64,000 bases of DNA from Psychrobacter proteolyticus (lineage in GTDB: Bacteria > Pseudomonadota > Gammaproteobacteria > Pseudomonadales > Moraxellaceae): contig NZ_QLKS01000002.1 in NCBI RefSeq assembly GCF_003350005.1, positions 124,001-188,000 on the forward strand, in the 5' to 3' direction. Under the pieces are notes generated by a model, which saw only the letters and a list, made by a program, of their open reading frames with translations, was not told where the DNA came from and made no database searches. Below are positions 55,980 to 64,000 of the stretch, piece after piece. Positions within the stretch are counted from its first letter, which is position 1. Every line of letters begins with the position of its first letter. A program made the translations under genes and the position numbers.

Positions 55980-57413
55980 GTGAGCAACGCTGATACCTTA
56001 CGCCAATTACATCAAGACCACTTGAACAACTACAACAATCAAGAGCAACAAGCGATTGAGCTTATGGGGCTACTAAATAAGCTCTATAACAAGCAAGACG
56101 TACAAGTGACTTTGTTTGGCGAAACGCTAGACTCTACCTCAGTTGGTCAAATACTTGCTTTGCATCAAAAAGTAGCACTACGCGACCATGGCGCCAAAGC
56201 TATCGATATCGCTGATACTCTAGCGATGGTAAAAGTTATCTCAGAAAACACTGATATCCAAGCCACTCGTATCGATGTTGGTCAATTGATTGCTAACGAT
56301 ACTGATTTACAAACCGCTCTACAGTCTATCAACAACGCTGGTGCTGTAAACGGTGCGACAGATGTTGTACTGTACGGTTTTGGCCGTATCGGTCGTATCT
56401 TGACTCGTCTGCTATTGTCACAAGCGTCAAGTGCGAAAGGTCTACAACTAAAAGCGATCGTTGTACGTCCAGCCGCTGCTGGTGACTTAGCTAAGCGTAT
56501 CTCATTGCTTGAGCGTGACTCAATCCATGGTAGATTCTTAGGCGGCATCAGCATTGATGATGATAATAACGGCATGATCGTTAATGGTCGTTTTGTACAA
56601 GTTATCTATGCCAAAGACCCAAGCGAAATCGACTATACTGCTTATGGTATCGACAATGCTCTTGTTATCGATAACACGGGTATCTGGAAAGACGAAGCGG
56701 GTCTTGGCAAGCACTTACAGTCTACTGGCGTGAAAAAAGTACTACTAACAGCACCTGCTGGCGGTGATATCAAAAACGTCGTTTATGGTGTGAACAATGA
56801 CACTGTTGGTGATGATACGATCGTTAGTGCTGCTAGCTGTACGACCAATGCGATTACACCAACGCTGAATGTATTGAATGATGAGTACGGTATTGTAAAT
56901 GGTCATGTAGAGACTATTCACTCATTTACCAATGATCAGAACTTGGTTGATAACTATCATAAAGCAGACCGCCGTGGTCGTAGTGCTGTGATGAACATGG
57001 TTATCACTAGTACTGGTGCTGCAAAAGCCGTTGGTAAAGCATTGCCAGAACTAAACGGTAAGCTAACGGGTAACGCTATTCGTGTACCAACACCAAACGT
57101 CAGCCTAGCGATTTTGAACGTGAATCTGAAAACTGCTCCAGCAAGCGCTGATGCGTTGAATGAGTTCTTGCGCAAAATGGCTAACAGCAGCACTTGGCAG
57201 TCGCAGATTGCTTATACAGATTCTACAGAAGCGGTATCAACGGATTTCGTTGGTACGACTCATGTTGGTATTATCGATGCTCAAGCTACTATTTTGACTG
57301 ATAACCAAGCTATCGTATATGTTTGGTATGACAACGAAGTAGGTTATAGTACTCAGGTATTGCGTTTGGCGACGCAGATGGCCGGAATCAGCTACGCTCA
57401 GATTCCAGCATAG
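55980..57413 (+). CDS. gap: Glyceraldehyde-3-phosphate dehydrogenase (long type)
   Basis: Interconverts glyceraldehyde 3-phosphate and 1,3-bisphosphoglycerate. It is 477 residues, about 140 longer than classical GapA. The extra part is an N-terminal helical region (LRQLHQDHLNNYNNQEQQAI onward), as in the long enzymes of Pseudomonas and Moraxellaceae. The NAD domain starts VVLYGFGRIGRILTRLLL, and the catalytic Cys287 is in SAASCTTNAITPTLN. Further conserved segments are RGRSAVMNMVITSTGAAKAV and WYDNEVGYSTQV. GTG 55980 has AAGGA eight bases ahead; ATG 55971 directly abuts that site and is less likely. A single-gene unit; its place in gluconeogenesis is inferred. Confidence 0.92.
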   Translation: MSNADTLRQLHQDHLNNYNNQEQQAIELMGLLNKLYNKQDVQVTLFGETLDSTSVGQILALHQKVALRDHGAKAIDIADTLAMVKVISENTDIQATRIDVGQLIANDTDLQTALQSINNAGAVNGATDVVLYGFGRIGRILTRLLLSQASSAKGLQLKAIVVRPAAAGDLAKRISLLERDSIHGRFLGGISIDDDNNGMIVNGRFVQVIYAKDPSEIDYTAYGIDNALVIDNTGIWKDEAGLGKHLQSTGVKKVLLTAPAGGDIKNVVYGVNNDTVGDDTIVSAASCTTNAITPTLNVLNDEYGIVNGHVETIHSFTNDQNLVDNYHKADRRGRSAVMNMVITSTGAAKAVGKALPELNGKLTGNAIRVPTPNVSLAILNVNLKTAPASADALNEFLRKMANSSTWQSQIAYTDSTEAVSTDFVGTTHVGIIDAQATILTDNQAIVYVWYDNEVGYSTQVLRLATQMAGISYAQIPA

Positions 57414-57535
57414 ATTACTAAGTACAGTAGAGCAATAACGTCATACCAAGTATAGTAGCGCTATCGTGTCATAAGAATGGCGCTGTAGCAGATGCTACTT
57501 TAAATAGCTTGGTAGGATTTTAACTGTCATACTTA

Positions 57536-57568
57536 AACACCCGATAGTCCGATTGATTATCGGGTGTT
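57536..57568 (+). terminator. Probable terminator of gap
   Basis: AACACCCGATA (57536-57546) pairs perfectly with TATCGGGTGTT (57558-57568) around an 11-base loop. Only a short mixed A/T stretch follows, so termination may be partial. Confidence 0.55.
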
Positions 57569-57688
57569 ATTGTCATAATGGGCACTAAGTAAAAGTAGAC
57601 TTTATACAGTGTGTATTTTGACGCAACAACATAGCAAAACCCCAAAATACAACCGTTGGTTGTAACCAGTTTATAGACTGGATTGTGA

Positions 57689-58909
<1,221 letters not shown>

Positions 58910-58987
58910 GCTAGTATGCTTGAGCAGTTATACTTGAATTGTGAATTTAATCCCTACAATCAATTGATATGAAAAAAAGGAGTTTAT

Positions 58988-60160
58988 ATGGCAGATGACA
59001 TAGCAAACACGATGGAAGAAGCAAGATTTGTTAAGCAAACTCGCAACTTTGATATTCAGCGCGTTATTGTCAAAATTGGTTCATCACTATTAACCAATAA
59101 CGGTCGAGGGCTGGATCGTACTGCCATATATGAGTGGGCAAAGCAAATTGCTAAGCTACACAAAAAAGGCGTTGAGGTACTGTTGGTATCATCAGGTGCT
59201 GTTGCTGAAGGTGTGGTACGTATGAACCTTGAGGAACGTCCCAAAAAACTAGCAGCACTACAAGCCTGTGCTTCTATTGGTCAAATGGGATTGATTGAAA
59301 CATGGTGGTCAGCTTTGATTCAGCATGGCATTCAAAGCTCGCAGCTACTGCTAACTCATGATGACTTGTCTAATCGTAGTCGTTATCTTAATACGACAGG
59401 TGCGCTGACACAGTTATTAGAATGGCGCGTACTACCTGTTATCAACGAGAATGATACCATCACGATTGATGAGATTAAATTCGGTGATAACGATACCTTG
59501 GGTGCGATGGCAGCCGCAATGGTTAATGCGGATTTGTACATTATCTTAACCGATCAAGAAGGCGTCTTTACTGATAACCCACGTGATAATCCTGATGCCA
59601 AGATGATTCGTCAAGAACGTGCAATGGCGGATTACTTATTTGATATTGCAGGAGACGGCGGTAAGCTTGGACGTGGTGGTATGTTGACCAAAATCCGTGC
59701 TGGACGCCTTGCGGCAATGGGTGGCTGTCCTACCGTTATTGTCAGCGGTGCTATCGATGACGTTATCACTCGTGTGGTATCAGGCGAAGCTGTAGGTACG
59801 TTACTAACGACTAATGACGAAGATAAAATTATCGCGCGTAAACAGTGGCTAGCTGCGCATCTACGTATGTCAGGTAGCTTGGTCGTCGATGCAGGTGCTG
59901 CAAGAGCATTGACTGAGCACAATAGAAGTTTATTGCCAGTGGGTGTTGTAGAAGTGCAGGGCGGTTTTGATGAAGGTGATGTGGTAGAAATTATTCATCA
60001 AGATACAGGTGAGCGTATTGCCGTTGGGCAGGTAAACTTCTCATCGAATGATGCGCGTCGCGTTGCTCGTGAGCGTACCGAACAGTTCGATAAGATCTTT
60101 GGCAGTAGCGAAGAACGTGTCGTCATGGTACACCGCGACAATCTTGCATTAACTGTATAG
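58988..60160 (+). CDS. proB: Glutamate 5-kinase
   Basis: Phosphorylates glutamate as the first, feedback-inhibited step of proline synthesis. It has 390 residues. The amino-acid-kinase domain runs to about 280, with VIVKIGSSLLTNNGRGLD, LLVSSGAVAEGV, PVINENDTI, FGDNDTLGAMAA and GGMLTKIRAGRLAAMGGC. A C-terminal PUA domain (SLLPVGVVEVQGGFDEGDVV) follows. About 20 extra residues precede the kinase core. ATG 58988 has a perfect AGGAG. obgE-proB order is common in gammaproteobacteria; proA is not adjacent. Confidence 0.96.
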   Translation: MADDIANTMEEARFVKQTRNFDIQRVIVKIGSSLLTNNGRGLDRTAIYEWAKQIAKLHKKGVEVLLVSSGAVAEGVVRMNLEERPKKLAALQACASIGQMGLIETWWSALIQHGIQSSQLLLTHDDLSNRSRYLNTTGALTQLLEWRVLPVINENDTITIDEIKFGDNDTLGAMAAAMVNADLYIILTDQEGVFTDNPRDNPDAKMIRQERAMADYLFDIAGDGGKLGRGGMLTKIRAGRLAAMGGCPTVIVSGAIDDVITRVVSGEAVGTLLTTNDEDKIIARKQWLAAHLRMSGSLVVDAGAARALTEHNRSLLPVGVVEVQGGFDEGDVVEIIHQDTGERIAVGQVNFSSNDARRVARERTEQFDKIFGSSEERVVMVHRDNLALTV

Positions 60161-60198
60161 CGCTTTTATATAACCTTTTTTATTCAACTTATTTTATC

Positions 60199-60240
60199 CA
60201 GCACAATATCCATTTATAAATATGGATATTGTGCTGTTTT
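60199..60240 (+). terminator. Perfect 15-bp hairpin between proB and hemE
   Basis: CAGCACAATATCCAT (60199-60213) and ATGGATATTGTGCTG (60222-60236) are exact reverse complements around an eight-base A/T loop, followed by TTTT. It looks like the proB terminator. The T run touches the GGAG ribosome site of hemE (60240-60243), and the arm ends 16 bases before the hemE ATG, so it may also affect hemE translation. Confidence 0.75.
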
Positions 60241-60252
60241 GGAGATTTGTAC

Positions 60253-61389
60253 ATGAGTGCTTCAGACAGTAGTAACTCGGTTCAGCAACAGTTTGCACCT
60301 TTAAAAAATGATAGGTTGCTACGTGCATTACGTTTTGAGCCCATCGATACCACACCGGTATGGATGATGCGCCAAGCTGGTCGCTATTTGCCAGAATATA
60401 AGGCCACTCGTGCTGAAGCGGGTGACTTTATGAGTCTGTGCAAAGATACAGACCGCGCTACTGAAGTGACTCTACAGCCATTGCGCCGTTATGATTTAGA
60501 TGCTGCTATTTTGTTTAGTGATATTCTAACTATCCCTGATGCGATGGGATTGGGCCTATATTTCGAAACAGGTGAAGGCCCTAAGTTTAAACATCCTATC
60601 CGTGAGCAGGCTGATCTTGATAGATTGCCAGTGCTTGAGCCTAATGATTCTCTTGACTATGTAATGCGTGCTGTAACCAGTATTCGCAAAGCGCTAAATG
60701 GTCAAGTGCCATTGTTTGGATTCTCTGGTAGTCCGTGGACGTTGGCTACTTATATGATAGAAGGCGGTAGCTCGAAGGATTATCGTTATACTAAAGGCTT
60801 TTTGTATAGTAACCCTGATTTTCTACATCAGTTATTAGACAAGCTTGCGACGTCAGTTATTGACTATTTAGATGCCCAAATCGTCGCTGGTGCTCAAATT
60901 GTACAGATATTTGATAGTTGGGGCGGGGCGTTAGGTCATCGTCAATTTATCGAGTTTTCACACATTTATAATAAGCGTATTGTCGCCGAACTAAAGGAAC
61001 GTCATCCACAAGTACCTGTAGTGCTATTCACTAAAGGTGGTGGGTTATGGCTTGATATCCAGGCTGACAGCGAAGCGGACGTGTTAGGTCTAGACTGGAC
61101 GATGCCGATTGATCGTGCGCGTCAAGTATTGACCGAGAGTCAGCGTCAGTTGACCAAAAAGCATAAGAAATTGCAAAGCAGCAAAGCTATCCAAGGCAAT
61201 TTAGATCCAGCGACGTTATATGGTTCGCCTGCGACAATTCGTTCTGAAGTTAATGCGATGCTTGACCGTGCTTACGCTGATGGTGAAAAGACTGGTTACA
61301 TAGCAAACTTAGGTCACGGTATCACCCAGTGGGTTAATCCTGACAATGCCAAAGTGTTTGTGGATGCAGTACACGACTATAAAATTTAA
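60253..61389 (+). CDS. hemE: Uroporphyrinogen decarboxylase
   Basis: Converts uroporphyrinogen III to coproporphyrinogen III in haem synthesis. It has 378 residues. It shows [20 protein letters not shown] with the catalytic Arg residues, [16 protein letters not shown] with the active-site Asp, [30 protein letters not shown] and the C-terminal [19 protein letters not shown] 60253 lies nine bases past GGAG; the frame is open to 60229, but that start would fall inside the hairpin. A region of about 15 residues near 295 ([13 protein letters not shown]) looks like a small basic insert. Confidence 0.96.
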   Translation: MSASDSSNSVQQQFAPLKNDRLLRALRFEPIDTTPVWMMRQAGRYLPEYKATRAEAGDFMSLCKDTDRATEVTLQPLRRYDLDAAILFSDILTIPDAMGLGLYFETGEGPKFKHPIREQADLDRLPVLEPNDSLDYVMRAVTSIRKALNGQVPLFGFSGSPWTLATYMIEGGSSKDYRYTKGFLYSNPDFLHQLLDKLATSVIDYLDAQIVAGAQIVQIFDSWGGALGHRQFIEFSHIYNKRIVAELKERHPQVPVVLFTKGGGLWLDIQADSEADVLGLDWTMPIDRARQVLTESQRQLTKKHKKLQSSKAIQGNLDPATLYGSPATIRSEVNAMLDRAYADGEKTGYIANLGHGITQWVNPDNAKVFVDAVHDYKI

Positions 61390-61525
61390 GAGTCAGAATA
61401 TTTAGAGACTGATTCTGTATTTGTTCGCATTTGTGGAACTGTATAATTTATAGAGCTGCATGAGTTATAAGCAAATATAGAACCTATCAGTGCATATTTA
61501 GTATTTACCAAGAAAAGGGTGTTTT

Positions 61526-62593
61526 ATGATTTCAGCAGCGATCGTCGGTGGTACAGGCTATACGGGTATTGAGCTCATTCGCTTATTATCTGCCCATCCT
61601 GAGGTTTCTATTGATTTATTAACTTCTCGTAGCGAAGCTGGCACTCGTGCTGATGAAATTTTCCCGAGCTTACGCGGTGTGTCTGACATCGTTTTTAGTG
61701 ACTTAGGTGATAATACGCTTGCTGCATTGCAAAAATGCGATGTTGTGTTTTTTGCGACTCCGCATGGTGTAGCAATGAAACAAGCCGAGGCGCTTACCCA
61801 AGCTGGCGTTAAGGTCATCGATTTGGCTGCTGATTTTCGTTTGCAGTCACTGACTGACTTTGAGCACTGGTACAAGCAGTCGCACGCTTGTCCTGAGTTG
61901 TTGAAAACAGCAGTCTACGGCCTACCAGAAATCAATCGTGACAAGCTTGCGAATGCGTTACTAGTAGGCAACCCAGGCTGTTATCCAACTACTGCGATTT
62001 TGGGTCTAAAACCAATTATCGCAGCCCAGAATAAGCAAGCAGAGCGTTTGATTGAGTCTCGTATTGTTATCGATGCAAAATCTGGTGTGTCTGGTGCTGG
62101 TCGTCAAGCATCACTTGCACTTAACTATGCTGAGACAACGGATAGCTTCAAGGCTTATAGCGTCGAAGGTCATCGCCATTTACCTGAAATTGAACAGGGT
62201 GTTGCACAGTTATTAGACAGTCAGTTTACACACCGTATTCGCTTTTTGCCGCATTTAGTACCGATGATTCGTGGCATGCTAAGCTCTATTCATATGGAAC
62301 TGACCGATGCTGGTGCTGCTATTGATTGGCAGCAAGCGTTTGAAAATAGCTATGCGTCAGAGTTGTTTGTTGATGTCATGCCAAAAGGTCTTTATCCCGA
62401 TACGCGCAGTGTTCGCGCTAGTAACCGTCTACGCATTGCGGTACATCAGGATAATGAGCGTGCCGAGCTAACGGTTATCGTCGTTCAAGATAACTTAGTC
62501 AAAGGTGCTGCTGGGCAGGCTGTGCAAAACATGAATGTGATGTTCGGTTTTGATGAGTCAATGGGGCTTAACTTTGCACCGATTGTGCCTTAA
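61526..62593 (+). CDS. argC: N-acetyl-gamma-glutamyl-phosphate reductase
   Basis: NADPH-dependent reduction of N-acetylglutamyl phosphate in arginine synthesis. It has 355 residues, the usual size for the longer (type 1) enzyme. The nucleotide-binding start is AAIVGGTGYTGIELIRLL, the catalytic Cys152 lies in LVGNPGCYPTTAILGL, and GHRHLPEIEQG supplies the active-site His, followed by FLPHLVPMIRGML. ATG 61526 follows AAAAGGGTG. No other arg gene is nearby. Confidence 0.96.
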   Translation: MISAAIVGGTGYTGIELIRLLSAHPEVSIDLLTSRSEAGTRADEIFPSLRGVSDIVFSDLGDNTLAALQKCDVVFFATPHGVAMKQAEALTQAGVKVIDLAADFRLQSLTDFEHWYKQSHACPELLKTAVYGLPEINRDKLANALLVGNPGCYPTTAILGLKPIIAAQNKQAERLIESRIVIDAKSGVSGAGRQASLALNYAETTDSFKAYSVEGHRHLPEIEQGVAQLLDSQFTHRIRFLPHLVPMIRGMLSSIHMELTDAGAAIDWQQAFENSYASELFVDVMPKGLYPDTRSVRASNRLRIAVHQDNERAELTVIVVQDNLVKGAAGQAVQNMNVMFGFDESMGLNFAPIVP

Positions 62594-62696
62594 TATCAAC
62601 GACTTCATATTCCAATCATTCACATTTACGGTGCTAGGTATTGATTATAAATTCGGCTATAATGACTTGCCCTTACCCTTAAGAGATACTGTCTAA

Positions 62697-63563
62697 ATGC
62701 GTTTTCAGCTCGTACTACGCTTTTGCTCACAGCCAGCACGTCTATCGTGCAAAGACTCGGTTATACCTAGCTTGGAGCGCAAACAGCATTCCTTTAGAAA
62801 TAATAATGTCCCGATAAGTGGTATTGCTAGCTCACAACGCGGGGCTTCTACATTGGTATTGGCACTGTTTGTAGTGGTCGTATTAGTGACAGCAGTAGTT
62901 GGGCTGGCATTCGGTCATAAGCTTGGCTACCAACGTGGCCTTCATTCGATGGAAACAGAAGCCAAGCAAGCAATCATCGATAGCACTGAAGCGACACAAG
63001 CACTAGAAGACTTGCGCCTTAGCAATAAGATAGCTACTAACCAAGCGGCAACTGCCAAACAAGAACTGGCTATCAGTTTGGCTAACTTAAAAGAGCTGCG
63101 TGAAAGCCAGCAAGAATTAACAGTAGAAAATAAGCAAGTATCACAGCTCAATGAGCTATATTCAGATGTCATCCGTAAGAAAGGTGGTATGCCTTTACAG
63201 GTATTAGGTGCAAAGATTTCGCCATTACCTGAAAATGCTTTTGAGTATGGTTTTGATATTGGGATGCTCAGTAACGATGGTCAAGCCAAACGCTTAAGGC
63301 CTGTATTGACGCTACTTAATAATGATGACCTTGTAGAGGTGCCACTTGACCCTGCATACCATATGATCGAAGGTATCGTTCGGATACGTGGTCGCTTTGT
63401 AATGCCATCAGGCTTTAGACCATTGCAAGCCAAACTGACTTTGCAAGCTGGTGGTCAAAAAGTAGAGCAGTTGTATGACTGGAAGCTCGGTGATAGTGTG
63501 GATAACATGCTACCATCGCTCCTAGATTTACCAGAAGTTGATGAAAGTCCTATCGTACCTTAA
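62697..63563 (+). CDS. DUF6776-like inner-membrane coiled-coil protein
   Basis: 288 residues. The first ~50 are basic and cytoplasmic, followed by one membrane helix (TLVLALFVVVVLVTAVVGLAF) and a coiled coil at about 80-160 (KQELAISLANLKELRESQQE). The C-terminal ~120 residues form a beta-rich domain, with MPLQVLGAKISPLPENAFEY, VPLDPAYHMIEGIVRIRGRF and KVEQLYDWKL. The order helix, coiled coil, then beta domain matches the uncharacterised DUF6776 group found downstream of argC in related bacteria, as far as I recall. A TATAAT lies at 62658, about 35 bases before the ATG. The function is unknown; a periplasmic-facing structural role is only a guess. Confidence 0.65.
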   Translation: MRFQLVLRFCSQPARLSCKDSVIPSLERKQHSFRNNNVPISGIASSQRGASTLVLALFVVVVLVTAVVGLAFGHKLGYQRGLHSMETEAKQAIIDSTEATQALEDLRLSNKIATNQAATAKQELAISLANLKELRESQQELTVENKQVSQLNELYSDVIRKKGGMPLQVLGAKISPLPENAFEYGFDIGMLSNDGQAKRLRPVLTLLNNDDLVEVPLDPAYHMIEGIVRIRGRFVMPSGFRPLQAKLTLQAGGQKVEQLYDWKLGDSVDNMLPSLLDLPEVDESPIVP

Positions 63564-63613
63564 TTACCTCATGTCTTAATAAAATACTCAGTGACGATGC
63601 TGTGGTTGAAATC

Positions 63614-63647
63614 AAAGCACAATGACCTTAATTAGTGGTTGTGCTTT
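63614..63647 (+). terminator. Possible terminator of the DUF6776-like gene
   Basis: AAAGCACAA (63614-63622) pairs with TTGTGCTTT (63639-63647), with an inner CC/GG pair. The T run is only three bases, so this is tentative. Confidence 0.4.
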
Positions 63648-63717
63648 ATACCATGCCTTATCGCCTGCATTAACAACCTCTTTTATCTTAAACTTACCTT
63701 ATAATTATATTTTGATT

Positions 63718-64000
63718 ATGATGAAAAAAATGATATCACAAGCCACGCCAACGGTTGCTGATTGGCACTTTCCCAATATGCCTGCTCATCGTGCACAAGA
63801 CGGTGATACCGATGGTGAAACGTCACCGCAAGCAGATGTATTGGTCGCAGAGCCTGAAGTAGCCAAACCGCCTATGTATGCGGTCGTTATGTATAATGAC
63901 AACTACACGCCGATGGAGTTTGTTGTATACATATTACAGTCAGAATTTCGTCATAGTATGGATTCTGCGGTCGAGATTATGCTAACTATTCATAATAGCA
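63718..64000 (+). CDS. clpS: ATP-dependent Clp protease adaptor ClpS (3' end outside window)
   Basis: Adaptor that delivers N-degron substrates to ClpAP. The first ~94 codons are visible. After a ~55-residue acidic, probably disordered N-terminal tail comes the ClpS core: MYAVVMYNDNYTPMEFVVYI, then LQSEFRHSMDSAVEIMLTIH, which match the substrate-pocket and ClpA-binding segments of the family. The start may be ATG 63718, 63721 or 63730; none has a strong ribosome site. clpA would be expected next, beyond the window. Confidence 0.9.
   Translation, partial: MMKKMISQATPTVADWHFPNMPAHRAQDGDTDGETSPQADVLVAEPEVAKPPMYAVVMYNDNYTPMEFVVYILQSEFRHSMDSAVEIMLTIHNS

Overview
The window looks like a chromosomal segment of a Psychrobacter-type gammaproteobacterium (Moraxellaceae). 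This is inferred from the protein sequences, the A+T-rich intergenic DNA, the Asn/Ser/Thr/Gln-rich low-complexity extensions on envelope proteins, and gene groupings such as lptD-surA divergent from amgK-murU and a cyanide-insensitive-type cydAB with a DUF2474 peptide. Most of it is core genome. I see no prophage, insertion sequence, CRISPR array or defence island.

Layout. Bases 1-2100 are the only accessory-looking stretch: the 3' part of a Hanks-type kinase, a DJ-1/PfpI protein, a ribbon-helix-helix gene broken by one base at a poly-T run, and a decayed copy of a kinase tail. A tRNA-Leu(UAG) and the nitrogen two-component pair ntrB-ntrC follow on the minus strand. From 5.7 to 19.3 kb the plus strand carries rimO, pyrH, frr, uppS, cdsA, dxr, rseP, bamA, lpxD, fabZ and lpxA. 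This is the usual translation/lipid/outer-membrane cluster, but there is no skp between bamA and lpxD and no lpxB after lpxA. From 19.6 to 26 kb come a sodium-coupled symporter, tgt (-), a SOUL haem-binding protein, asd (-) and a membrane-anchored EEP-family hydrolase.

From 26.4 to 33.4 kb surA and lptD (-) diverge from amgK-murU (+), joining LPS export, OMP chaperoning and peptidoglycan sugar recycling. From 33.5 to 43.1 kb the minus strand carries a DUF2474 peptide, cydB, cydA, a large lipoprotein hydrolase, a TPR protein, coq7 and an LplT-like transporter. From 43.5 to 52.2 kb lies tamA-tamB (+), with a TamA that has a long disordered N-terminus and a large insert in its last POTRA region. 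The rest holds a lone Fur-type hemP (-), a Nudix-ThiE fusion, a lipocalin with a long hydrophilic N-terminus, gap, obgE, proB, hemE, argC, a DUF6776-like coiled-coil protein and the start of clpS.

Functionally, the window is dominated by envelope biogenesis (UppS, CdsA, Dxr, RseP, BamA, LpxD/FabZ/LpxA, SurA, LptD, AmgK/MurU, TamA/TamB), with respiration (CydAB, Coq7), haem (HemE, HemP, SOUL), nitrogen control and amino-acid synthesis around it. I found no convincing undescribed multi-gene system. The best leads are smaller: the single-base frameshift and kinase remnant at the left end, the TamA insert with a calcium-loop-like motif, the two-start lipocalin, the perfect hairpin in front of hemE, the in-frame minisatellite in lptD, and a possible miniature inverted-repeat element between frr and uppS.
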